From assembly GCF_001486165.1 (NCBI RefSeq), contig NZ_LN908977.1, positions 319,269 through 383,268 on the forward strand: a DNA stretch of 64,000 nt, read 5' to 3'. Shown here piece by piece: positions 1 to 6,812 of the stretch. The DNA comes from Bittarella massiliensis (ex Durand et al. 2017). GTDB lineage: Bacteria; Bacillota; Clostridia; Oscillospirales; Ruminococcaceae. The notes under the pieces are model-generated. The model saw only the letters and a program-made list of their open reading frames with translations, was not told the DNA's origin and made no database searches. Made by a program: the position numbers and the translations under genes. Positions within the stretch are counted from its first letter, which is position 1; every line of letters begins with the position of its first letter.

Positions 1-303
1 CGGGAATACGCCTCGGGCGCGGTCTCCCTGATGACCCTGCACGGGGCCAAGGGGCTGGAGTTCCCGGTGGTCTTTCTGGCCGGGTTCAAAGACCGCTCCA
101 TCCCCCTGGAATCGGGCCGGGGCCCGGTGGATAGGGAGGAGGAGCGGCGGCTGTGCTATGTGGGGATGACCCGCGCCAAGGAGGAGCTGATCCTCGCCGG
201 ATGGGGAGACCCCTCCCCCTTTGAAAAGGAGCTGCCCGCCGGGGCCTGCCAAATCGAGACGGTGGGGGAGGCCCCCGCCGCCAAGCAGATGACCCTGTTT
301 TGA
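1..303 (+). CDS. UvrD/PcrA-like superfamily 1 helicase, C-terminal end (5' truncated by window)
   Basis: The open frame runs in from the first base, so only about the last 100 codons are visible. It carries the late SF1 helicase motifs: a [10 protein letters not shown] block (motif V region) and [18 protein letters not shown] (motif VI, with the Y-V-G-M-T-R-A core). This places it with UvrD/Rep/PcrA 3'-5' DNA helicases acting in repair. The protein ends in KQMTLF, which resembles the Q-x-x-L-F beta-clamp binding peptide found at the tails of many repair proteins. The exact subfamily cannot be decided from the tail alone. It is not the addA gene, which starts at 61378. Confidence 0.85.
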   Translation, partial: REYASGAVSLMTLHGAKGLEFPVVFLAGFKDRSIPLESGRGPVDREEERRLCYVGMTRAKEELILAGWGDPSPFEKELPAGACQIETVGEAPAAKQMTLF

Positions 304-709
304 GTCGTGACGGCGGCGATGGATTGCTGTGTGAAAAATCCAGGTGTTGCCGCAGCGGACGAGATGCCGCGTGACGGCAGGGCGAGCGCGCCGTGCCGAA
401 GGGAGAAGCCCACAGATTTCCAGTTTGCAATCAGCTCCTTTCTCGACGGGGAGGACCGGTCGATTGCCCTGCCTGTCAAAAGGAGAAAAAAGCTCTGCAC
501 TCCCTGCTGCCTGTCGGGCAGGTTCAAGGGAAGCAGGCGGTATACCGAAAAGGAGAGCAGTGCCCTGGGGGAGAGGTATCCCCCTTTCACGAACCGGTCC
601 CCCTCCGCCGGGAGCGGTGTGACAGCCGGTCTCTCGAACGGGTGAGCAGCGGGAGCGCCCACTGAGGGGGAGGGGGGTGCCCCGCCCTCGACCGGTCGGG
701 GCGGGAACA
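304..709. other. Non-coding stretch, no gene recognised
   Basis: About 400 bases follow the helicase stop without a recognisable gene. Short open frames exist on both strands, but they show no domain, no convincing ribosome-binding site and no codon pattern like the neighbours. The text resembles the decayed repeats just downstream (for example a gcctgtcgggcagg-like phrase near 510), but I cannot align it as a clear unit. Confidence 0.5.
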
Positions 710-1275
710 GGGCCGAGGCCGAACCTACTGAGGCAGTAGGTCGTCCCGCCTGCCGGGGAGAGAGCCCTATTTGGGGCTGTCGGCTTTCCTTCTCTGTGGC
801 GGTGACAAAGACCCTGTATCGGTTGAAAAGAGGGGGCCTCGAGGGATGGCATTGCCCCAATACAGGGGGAGTTTCTTCACAGAGAACGGTCAGCGAAGAA
901 AACGGGCCGAGGCCGAACCTGCCAAAGCAGGAGGCCCTCTTGTCCGCTGAGGCGAGAGAAAATCGTTTGGGGCTGCCAGTCAACCCCTTTCTGTGATGGT
1001 GGAAAAGGCTCTGTGCCGCCTGGGAAAGGGAGACCCTACGAGTCGGCGCCGGCCCAGTGCGTGGAACGGTGTTTCCTCAGAGAAGGGTCGGCGCGGAAGC
1101 GGGGCCGAGCCTGCCGAAGTGGTAGGCCATCCCGCCTGCCGGGGAGAGAGGAAGCCCGGAGCTGCCAGCTGCCCTTTTCTCTGCGGCGTTGGTGAAGGCC
1201 ATGCACCGCCTGAAAAGAGGGGGCCCCGCGGGGCGGTACTGGCCCAATGTGTGAAACGGTGTCCCTGCAGAACAA
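710..1275. repeat. Three diverged tandem units of about 195 bp
   Basis: Units begin at about 710, 904 and 1102, each with a gggccgag phrase. The order of landmarks is the same in each: gggccgag..cctgcc, a cccgcctgccggggagagag-type block, a ctttctctg..ggcg block, a tgaaaagagggggcc-type block, a gcccaatgtgt-type phrase, then an aacggtg/cagagaa phrase. Units one and three are the most alike; the middle one is more decayed. No start codon with SD or conserved frame supports coding. The array lies directly upstream of the spoVB-like gene. Confidence 0.6.
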
Positions 1276-1405
1276 GAGAGCGAACGCCTTTGGGCGCTCG
1301 CTCTCTTTGCGCCTTTGGTCGGGGGAGCGGTGCCGCATATCCCTTTCCCCCAGGGCATATAAAAGGGGGAGAAGGCAGTGCGAAGAGGACGGGGGGAAAA
1401 GGCGG

Positions 1406-3136
1406 ATGGGCAGCAAAAGCAAGCGGCAGTCGTTTTTGGAGGGGGCGGTCATCCTGGCCGTCAGCACCATTGTGGTCAAGGCCATCGGCGCTCTCTTCAA
1501 GGTGCCGCTGATGAACCTCTTGGGCGGGACGGGAATGGCCTATTTCATGACCGCCTACGAGATTTTCAACCCCATCTACGCCCTCTCCATCGCCGGGTTC
1601 CCGGCGGCGGTCTCCCGCCTGGTGAGCGAGAGCGTGGCCCAGCGCCGCTACCGGGACGCCCGCAAGATCGTCCGGCTGTCGGTCTGGCTCTTTTTGGCGG
1701 TGGGGGGCGTGGGGTTTTGCCTCCTCTTCTTCGGCAGTGGACTGCTGTGCCGGCTGGTGGGCAACCCCGACGCCAGGCTGGCGGTGGCCATGTTGGCCCC
1801 CAGCCTCCTCTTCGGCTGCGTCACCTCGGCGGTGCGGGGGTACTACCAGGGGATGCGCAATATGATCCCCACCGCCGTCTCCCAGGTGGTGGAGGCGGTG
1901 GCCAAGCTGGTGCTGGGCATCGGCCTGTGCTACGGCACCTTTGTCTACACCCTGCAGGGCTACGCCGACACCGGCGCGGTCTTCGGCCGCCCGGCCGCGG
2001 ACCTGGCCGCCGCCAAGGAGCTGGCCATGCCCTATGCGGCGGCGGGGGCGATTTTGGGGGTGGCCCTCTCGACCCTGGCCTCGGCGGTCTACCTGGGGTG
2101 CAAGTACAAGTTCGGGCGGGAGACCATCTCCCCGGCGGCCATGCGGGCCGCCCCCCGCAGCGAGAGCGCCCGCTCCATCGCCCGCCGGCTGGCCAAGATC
2201 GCCCTGCCGGTCTGCCTGGGCACCTTTGCGGTGAGCTTGACCTCGGTCATCGACCTCTTCTCGGTGATGAACAGCCTGGAGGTGGCCGCCGCCTCGGGGG
2301 CCGACCTCATCAACCGGATGTACGGCCTCTCCCTCCCCGCCGGCCAGATACCGGCCTTTCTCTACGGGGCCTATTCGGGCATTGGGGTGACCCTCTACAA
2401 CCTGATCCCGGCCCTGACGGCCACCTTTGCCACCAGTGCCCTGCCGGCGGTCACCGCCGCCTATGTCTCGGGCGGAGGGGAGCCGCTGAAGAAGGGGGTG
2501 CGCTCGGTCTTTCGGATGACCTCGGTCCTCTGCATCCCCGCCGGGCTGGGGTTGGCGGCCCTCTCCCGCCCCATCTTGGAGCTGCTCTATGCCGGCCGGC
2601 CGCAGGAGATCGCGGCGGTGGCCCCCTCGCTGACCATGCTGGGGCTGGCGGGCGCCCTTCTGGGCTACACCGCCCCCGTTTACAGCATGTTGCAGGGGGT
2701 GGGCCGGGCCGAGGTGCCGGTCAAACTGATGGGGGTGGGGGCCCTCATCAAGCTGGGGTGCAACCTGCTCCTCTGCCGGCTGCCCCAGTACAACCTGAAG
2801 GGGGCCGCCCTGGGAACCCTGCTGTGCTACCTCTTCATCGCCGCGGCGGCCCTGGTGATCCTCACCCGGCAGGTGGGCTTCTCCCTGGGCTGGGGCCGCT
2901 CCTTCTTCGGGCCGCTGCTGGGCGGGGTGCTCTGCGCGGTGGGGGCCCGGCTGAGCTGCCCCCTCTTCGCCCGCCTGGGGCTGGGGCGGATGGCCGCCCT
3001 CCCCGCCATCCTGCTGGGGGCGGCCATCTACCTGGTGACCCTCCTCTGCACCGGCTCGCTGGAGGAGGGGGACCTGCTGGCCCTGCCCGGGGGGAAGAAG
3101 CTGGTCCCCCGGCTGGCCAGATGGGGGCTGCTCTAG
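1406..3136 (+). CDS. SpoVB/MurJ-type polysaccharide flippase (yabM position)
   Basis: This is a 576-residue integral membrane protein of the MOP flippase superfamily. It opens with FLEGAVILAVSTIVVKAIGA followed by the KVPLMNLLG phrase typical of SpoVB-like proteins, and has about 12-14 hydrophobic segments. Family members move lipid-linked cell-wall or cortex precursors across the membrane. Upstream in-frame codons exist, but the ATG at 1406 is preceded by a GA-rich SD-like stretch (ggggggaaaaggcgg) and starts just before the first conserved membrane segment. It sits first in the spoVB-mazG-hup-rqcP-yabP-yabQ-divIC-yabR order, equivalent to B. subtilis yabM, which favours a sporulation or general wall role over O-antigen export. 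It ends in a strong terminator. Confidence 0.88.
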   Translation: MGSKSKRQSFLEGAVILAVSTIVVKAIGALFKVPLMNLLGGTGMAYFMTAYEIFNPIYALSIAGFPAAVSRLVSESVAQRRYRDARKIVRLSVWLFLAVGGVGFCLLFFGSGLLCRLVGNPDARLAVAMLAPSLLFGCVTSAVRGYYQGMRNMIPTAVSQVVEAVAKLVLGIGLCYGTFVYTLQGYADTGAVFGRPAADLAAAKELAMPYAAAGAILGVALSTLASAVYLGCKYKFGRETISPAAMRAAPRSESARSIARRLAKIALPVCLGTFAVSLTSVIDLFSVMNSLEVAAASGADLINRMYGLSLPAGQIPAFLYGAYSGIGVTLYNLIPALTATFATSALPAVTAAYVSGGGEPLKKGVRSVFRMTSVLCIPAGLGLAALSRPILELLYAGRPQEIAAVAPSLTMLGLAGALLGYTAPVYSMLQGVGRAEVPVKLMGVGALIKLGCNLLLCRLPQYNLKGAALGTLLCYLFIAAAALVILTRQVGFSLGWGRSFFGPLLGGVLCAVGARLSCPLFARLGLGRMAALPAILLGAAIYLVTLLCTGSLEEGDLLALPGGKKLVPRLARWGLL

Positions 3137-3147
3137 GGCGACCCGGC

Positions 3148-3182
3148 AAAGCGGTCCCCGCATCTGCGGGGACCGCTTTTTG
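3148..3182 (+). terminator. Rho-independent terminator after the flippase gene
   Basis: A 13-bp GC-rich stem (aagcggtccccgc paired with gcggggaccgctt) around an ATCT loop is followed by a T-run. Part of this hairpin is duplicated in the chimeric segment near 6520. Confidence 0.85.
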
Positions 3183-3192
3183 GCGCGGACAA

Positions 3193-3221
3193 TTGACGGG
3201 CCGGCCGCAGGGGGGTACAAT
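3193..3221 (+). promoter_or_regulatory. Sigma-A-like promoter for mazG
   Basis: TTGACG and TACAAT are separated by exactly 17 bases. Transcription would start near 3228, which excludes the ATG at 3220 and supports the start at 3253. Confidence 0.6.
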
Positions 3222-3252
3222 GGCAAAAAGAGCGGCGAAAGGAAGTGCGGAA

Positions 3253-3939
3253 ATGGAGTTTTCCACAAAAGAGCGGTACGGGGTGGAGGATCTGCGGGCG
3301 CTGGTGGCCTTTCTGCGGGCGCCGGGCGGCTGCTCCTGGGACGCGGCCCAGACCCACCAGTCCATCCGCCGCAACCTCATCGAAGAGACCTACGAGGTCT
3401 GCGACGCCATCGACCAGGAGGATGCCCCCCACCTGCAGGAGGAGCTGGGGGACCTGCTCTTGCAGGTGGTGATGCACGCGGCGATGGAGGAGGAGCGGGG
3501 CGGCTTCACCTTTGACGACGTGGCCGACGGCATCTGCAAAAAGCTGGTGGAGCGCCACCCCCACCTCTTCGGCGGGGAGAAAAAGGACTGGGAGGAGATC
3601 AAGAGGGAAAAGGGGGGCGTGACCTCGGCCGCCGCACACGCCGCGGCGGTCCCCCGCTGCCTGCCGGCCCTGATGCGTGCAAAAAAGGTGCAAAAGCGTC
3701 TGGGGTTGGCAATGTTTTCCTCAAAGTCGCCTGAGAATGCGGTTTGCGCCCTAAAAAGTGCGGTGGAGCGGCTTGACAAAGGCGGGCAAAACTGTGATAA
3801 TGTGAAAGAAGAATTGGGGGATGTGCTCTTTGCAGCCGTCGCGGTGGGCCGTCAGAGCGGCATCGACTGCGAAGAACTGTTGGCCGAGACCTGCGACCGG
3901 TACATCCAGGCCGATTCCGAGCGGGAAGCGGGCCAGTGA
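3253..3939 (+). CDS. mazG: Nucleoside triphosphate pyrophosphohydrolase MazG
   Basis: MazG hydrolyses (d)NTPs to the monophosphate and pyrophosphate, clearing aberrant or excess nucleotides in the cytosol. The 228-residue protein has an N-terminal MazG domain (LRAPGGCSWD near residue 20, IEETYEVCDAI then EELGDLLLQV, giving the metal-binding E-x-x-E...E-x-x-D pattern). A second, weaker domain near the C-terminus contains EELGDVLFAAVAVGR. The chosen ATG has AAAGGAAG eight bases upstream and lies downstream of a promoter; an in-frame ATG at 3220 overlaps the -10 box. It corresponds to yabN, which in Bacillus also carries an N-terminal methylase domain that is absent here. Confidence 0.92.
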   Translation: MEFSTKERYGVEDLRALVAFLRAPGGCSWDAAQTHQSIRRNLIEETYEVCDAIDQEDAPHLQEELGDLLLQVVMHAAMEEERGGFTFDDVADGICKKLVERHPHLFGGEKKDWEEIKREKGGVTSAAAHAAAVPRCLPALMRAKKVQKRLGLAMFSSKSPENAVCALKSAVERLDKGGQNCDNVKEELGDVLFAAVAVGRQSGIDCEELLAETCDRYIQADSEREAGQ

Positions 3940-4053
3940 GCGTGTGAGTGCTCGAGAGGACCCCTTCTTTTTTGCCGGGCGACTTTCCGCCCTCCCAGCC
4001 GTCGGCTGGGAATTCTGTCAAAATAAATGACGAAATTATTGGAGGAACGCAAC

Positions 4054-4329
4054 ATGACTAAAACCGATCTGATTGCAAAAGTAGCGGAGCAGGCTGAGCT
4101 GTCCAAGAAAGACGCCGAGAAGGCTGTCACCGCCACCATCGAAGCCATCTCCGCCGCTTTGGTCGCCGGCGATAAAGTCCAGCTGGTTGGCTTTGGCACC
4201 TTTGAGGTGCGCGAGCGCGCCGAGAGAAAGGGCCGCAACCCCCGCACCAAAGAGGAGATCACCATCCCCGCTTCCAAACTGCCCGCTTTCAAAGCCGGCA
4301 AGGCCCTGAAAGACGCGGTGGCCAAGTAA
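4054..4329 (+). CDS. hup: DNA-binding protein HU
   Basis: This is a 91-residue histone-like nucleoid protein of the HU/IHF family, which bends and compacts DNA as a dimer. It has the usual length and signature: [13 protein letters not shown] at the N-terminus, [24 protein letters not shown] over the beta-arm, and a C-terminal [13 protein letters not shown] helix. The start is set by TTGGAGGAACGCAAC just before ATG 4054; the frame's earlier ATG at 4027 lacks an SD. Codon usage is milder in GC than the neighbours, as expected for a highly expressed gene. A hup gene between mazG and rqcP is a clostridial variant of the yab cluster. Confidence 0.95.
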   Translation: MTKTDLIAKVAEQAELSKKDAEKAVTATIEAISAALVAGDKVQLVGFGTFEVRERAERKGRNPRTKEEITIPASKLPAFKAGKALKDAVAK

Positions 4330-4350
4330 GCTTCCGAGATCGGACTGTAA

Positions 4351-4380
4351 AGGAACTGGTGTGAGCCAGTTCCTTTTTTT
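4351..4380 (+). terminator. Terminator after hup
   Basis: AGGAACTGG and CCAGTTCCT form a stem around TGTGAG and are followed by seven T residues. Confidence 0.85.
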
Positions 4381-4425
4381 GCAGGCGGGCCGCGCGCCCG
4401 CCGATGGGCGAGAGGAGGTGTTTTT

Positions 4426-4665
4426 GTGCGGTTGGACAAGTATCTGAAGGTGGTGCGGCTGATCAAGCGGCGCACCGTGGCCAACGAGGCCTGCGACGCG
4501 GGCAAGGTGTCGGTCAACGGTAGGCCGGCCCGGGCCTCCTACGACGTCAAGCCCGGCGATGTCATCGAGATCGACCTGGGCCAAAACCCGCTGAAGGTGC
4601 GGGTTTTGGAGGTGGTGGAACACACCCTCAAGGACGACGCGAAAAACTATTACGAGATCCTCTAG
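4426..4665 (+). CDS. rqcP: S4-domain RNA-binding protein RqcP (YabO)
   Basis: This is a 79-residue protein made almost only of an S4 RNA-binding fold: MRLDKYLKVVRLIKRRTVANEAC, then GKVSVNGRPARASYDVKPGD. Homologues (YabO, Hsp15-like) bind stalled 50S subunits and help RqcH add alanine tails in ribosome quality control. The GTG start is preceded by GAGGAGGTG at a good distance. Its place between hup and yabP matches the yab cluster. Hsp15-like heat-shock assignment is the older name for the same family. Confidence 0.9.
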   Translation: MRLDKYLKVVRLIKRRTVANEACDAGKVSVNGRPARASYDVKPGDVIEIDLGQNPLKVRVLEVVEHTLKDDAKNYYEIL

Positions 4666-4694
4666 CGCCCGCCTCTCAAGAGGGGAGGGCTGAG

Positions 4695-4728
4695 CGGGGG
4701 GCTGCACCGGCGGTGCGGCCCCCCTTTT
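4695..4728 (+). terminator. Terminator after rqcP
   Basis: A hairpin of ggggggctgcacc against ggtgcggcccccc is followed by TTTTAT. It separates rqcP from the sporulation genes yabPQ. Confidence 0.75.
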
Positions 4729-4805
4729 ATCTGTGGGAGGGATTGTCCGGTTCTTTTTAAAAACAGGCCCTCATAGACTGTAGTAAAACAAAGGAGGGCA
4801 ATGCA

Positions 4806-5102
4806 ATGCAAGAGGAGAGAAAGCCCGCGGGACAAGGCCAAGGGCAGGTGCCCCACAACGTCATCATGGAAAACCGCAAGCACATGACGGTGTCCGGGGT
4901 TTTGGATATCGACAGCTTCAGTGAGGACGGCATCGTCCTCTACACCGATTTGGGGGAGCTCAGCGTCACCGGGCGGGACCTGCACCTGGGCAAGCTCAGC
5001 GTGGACACGGGGGAACTGACCCTGGACGGGGAGATCGAGTCGCTGACCTACTACGACTCCCAGCCGCGGGAAAAGGGATTTTTCGCCCGGATATTCAAGT
5101 AG
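4806..5102 (+). CDS. yabP: Sporulation protein YabP
   Basis: YabP is a mother-cell sporulation protein of about 100 residues, needed in Bacillus for spore coat or cortex assembly. This 98-residue copy carries the family core: ENRKHMTVSGVLDIDSFSEDGIVLYTDLG in two stretches, then a beta-rich repeat ending with ARIFK. The SD is AAAGGAGG, about ten bases before ATG. CATAGACT at 4772-4779 resembles a sigma-E -10 element (CATA...T), as expected for a mother-cell gene, but I see no clear -35. The stop is directly followed by the yabQ ATG, so the two are co-translated. Confidence 0.88.
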   Translation: MQEERKPAGQGQGQVPHNVIMENRKHMTVSGVLDIDSFSEDGIVLYTDLGELSVTGRDLHLGKLSVDTGELTLDGEIESLTYYDSQPREKGFFARIFK

Positions 5103-5699
5103 ATGGGCGCCCTGCAGCTGACGGTCTCGGCCCACTTTCAGTTCCGGGTCTTCTGCTACTCCCTGGCGCTGGGGTTTGGGCTGGGGCTGTTTTACGAGGT
5201 CTTTCGCATCCTCCGGGCGGTCTTTCCCTGGTGGGGGGCGCTGGTCATCGCCCTGCAGGACGTGCTCTACTGGTCGGTCTGCGGGGTGGCGACCTTTCTC
5301 TTTTTCATCCAGTTCACAAACGGCGAGGTGCGCGCCTACGCCCTGATCGGCGAGGGGCTGGGCGCCGCCCTCTACCTGCTGACACTGGGGCGGCTCATCC
5401 GCTCTCTGACCCAGGGGATCCTCTCGCTGGTGAGCCGGTTCCTGCACTTTCTCTACAAGATTTTCTGCGCGCCGGTGGTCAAATTGGCCCGCCGGTTGGG
5501 GGCAAAGGGGAAGCAGTTGGGGAAAAAAGTTGCTTCCGGGGCCAAAAAGGCGGAAAACAAGAGAAAATTCCACTTGAAAGACAGGCGCGTTTTATTGTAT
5601 AATTTATTAAAACATTCTCCACCCAACCAGAAACCAAAGAGAGAGCAGAGCAATGAAAAAAAGCCGAGGCGCAAAAACCGCAAAAAAGCGGGCCAATAA
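5103..5699 (+). CDS. yabQ: Spore cortex biosynthesis protein YabQ
   Basis: YabQ is an integral membrane protein of the mother cell required for cortex formation. This 198-residue copy has four or so hydrophobic segments in its first 120 residues, including ALGFGLGLFYEVFRILR, the family's conserved first loop, and a strongly basic tail rich in K and R. It starts on the base after the yabP stop. Its last 47 bases overlap the start of the divIC gene in another frame, which suggests coupled expression. Length fits the family. Confidence 0.85.
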   Translation: MGALQLTVSAHFQFRVFCYSLALGFGLGLFYEVFRILRAVFPWWGALVIALQDVLYWSVCGVATFLFFIQFTNGEVRAYALIGEGLGAALYLLTLGRLIRSLTQGILSLVSRFLHFLYKIFCAPVVKLARRLGAKGKQLGKKVASGAKKAENKRKFHLKDRRVLLYNLLKHSPPNQKPKREQSNEKKPRRKNRKKAGQ

Positions 5700-5973
5700 A
5701 CCGCGCGTTCTTGTCCATCTGGCCATTGCAGCAGTGATGGTCTATATTGCTGTGTCCCTCATCACCACCCAGATGCAGATCGTCTCCCGCAAAAACGAGC
5801 TGGAACAGGTGCAAAACGCCATCACCGCCACCCAGCAGGAGAACGAGGAGATGAAGCGGGTCCTCGAGAGCGACCAGGAGAGCGAGTTCATCGAGCGGAT
5901 CGCCCGGGAAAAGCTGGGCTACGCCGCACCGGGTGAGAGAATTTTTTCCGACGCGTCCGGCGCCAATCAATAG
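5653..5973 (+). CDS. divIC: Septum formation initiator DivIC/FtsB family
   Basis: This is a small bitopic division protein of 106 residues. A basic cytoplasmic N-terminus (KKSRGAKTAKKRANK) precedes one membrane segment (VLVHLAIAAVMVYIAVSLI) and an extracellular coiled coil (RKNELEQVQNAITATQQENEEMKRVLE). It ends in the FIERIAREKLGYAAPGERIF motif that defines DivIC/FtsB. It works with FtsL and DivIB at the septum. The ATG lies inside yabQ with GAGAGAGCAG upstream. Gene order yabQ-divIC-yabR is the same as in Bacillus. Confidence 0.9.
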   Translation: MKKSRGAKTAKKRANKPRVLVHLAIAAVMVYIAVSLITTQMQIVSRKNELEQVQNAITATQQENEEMKRVLESDQESEFIERIAREKLGYAAPGERIFSDASGANQ

Positions 5974-5980
5974 CGAGCCG

Positions 5981-6014
5981 GGGGGCAGGCGGAACAGCCG
6001 CCTGCCCCCTTTTG
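5981..6014 (+). terminator. Terminator after divIC
   Basis: GGGGGCAGGCGG and CCGCCTGCCCCC form a 12-bp stem with a short AACAG loop, followed by TTTTGTTTTT. Confidence 0.85.
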
Positions 6015-6350
6015 TTTTTCGGCCCCGCGGGGTCGCAGGCAGGATCGGATAGATTTCACAATATTCACAGAAGCAGGAAACTGCGGGGAGGATTCATTTT
6101 TTATGCAGCTCGAAGTTGGAAAGATTGTAGAAGGCAAAGTGTCCGGCATCACAAAATTCGGCGCGTTCGTCGATTTGGGTGAGGGAAAGACCGGGATGGT
6201 GCACATTTCGGAGGTAGCGGCTGCGTTTGTTCAGGAGATCAAAGACTACGTGAAGGAGGGGGAGACCGTCAAGGTCAAGATCCTCTCCATCGGCGAGGAC
6301 GGCAAGATCGCCCTCTCCATGAAACAGGCGCTGCCCCAGTCGCAGCAGCG

Positions 6351-6386
6351 GTCTCTTATACACATCTAGAAGTGTAGAAGAGCCAG
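6351..6386. other. Nextera mate-pair junction adapter (library artefact)
   Basis: Bases 6351-6367 equal the last 17 bases of the reverse complement of the Tn5 mosaic end used in Nextera kits. Bases 6368-6386 match the forward mosaic end at 16 of 19 positions. Two mosaic ends back to back are the circularisation junction of Nextera mate-pair libraries. Nothing biological is expected here. Confidence 0.93.
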
Positions 6387-6531
6387 TCTACATGGTGACC
6401 CTCCTCTGCACCGGCTCGCTGGAGGAGGGGGACCTGCTGGCCCTGCCCGGGGGGAAGAAGCTGGTCCCCAGGCTGGCCAGATGGGGGCTGCTTGTAGGGC
6501 GACCCGGCAAAGCGGTCCCCGCATCTGCGGG
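6387..6531 (+). repeat. Chimeric duplicate of 3027-3170 (end of spoVB-like gene)
   Basis: The 145 bases following the adapter repeat the last codons, stop and terminator stem of the flippase gene, with two substitutions and a one-base insertion at the old stop. The copy is on the same strand and ends inside the hairpin. It is best read as the other end of a circularised fragment of about 3.3 kb. Confidence 0.9.
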
Positions 6532-6756
6532 ATCTTCGGGCCCCGCCGGGCGGGTTTGGCGGCGGCCGCTCCGGCGGCTTCAAGCCCCGCAGCGACAAAC
6601 CCCTCACCTTTGAGGACATGATGGCCAAGTTCAAGCAGTCCAGCGACGAGCGGATGTCCGACCTCAAGCGCTCGCAGGACGGCAAGCGGGGCGGCGGGTA
6701 CTCCCGCGGCGGCCGCTCCCGGTAGAGACCGGCCCCATCAGAAAGAGACCGTAGAG

Positions 6757-6790
6757 CACGGCGGCGCGGGAAGCGCCGCCGTGTCTTTTG
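6757..6790 (+). terminator. Terminator after yabR
   Basis: CACGGCGGCGC and GCGCCGCCGTG pair around GGGAA and are followed by TCTTTTG. Confidence 0.75.
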
Positions 6791-6812
6791 TGAAGAGAGA
6801 GGGGAATTGCCC

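Larger units (their letters stand above)
6103..6725 (+). pseudogene. yabR: S1-domain RNA-binding protein YabR, broken in this assembly
   Basis: The 5' part (6103-6350) encodes a complete S1 domain: VEGKVSGITKFGAFVDLGEGKTGMVHISEVA then VKVKILSIGEDGKIALSMK. The family (YabR, general stress protein 13, polynucleotide phosphorylase S1 type) binds RNA or ribosomes. The 3' part (about 6534-6725), in a different frame, encodes the usual basic glycine-rich tail: GGFGGGRSGG, then LTFEDMMAKFKQSSDERMSDLKR, ending GGRSR. Between them lie a Nextera mate-pair junction and a copy of the spoVB end, so the break is almost certainly an assembly error and not a natural mutation. The middle linker is missing from the sequence. 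The true gene is probably intact and of roughly 150 codons. SD GGGGAGG precedes ATG 6103. Confidence 0.88.

Noticed and set aside
304-709. Candidate small genes after the helicase
   Set aside because: Frames on both strands are short, overlap each other and lack SD sequences or motifs.
3220-3252. Upstream ATG for MazG
   Set aside because: It overlaps the -10 box of a 17-bp-spaced promoter, so it would not be in the transcript.
980-3268. Minus-strand open frame of about 762 codons
   Set aside because: It is antisense to the spoVB-like gene and the repeat array, low complexity, with no SD and no recognised motif.
6393-6600. Apparent partial second copy of the spoVB gene
   Set aside because: It follows directly on a mate-pair adapter junction and is best explained as an assembly chimera, not a natural duplication.
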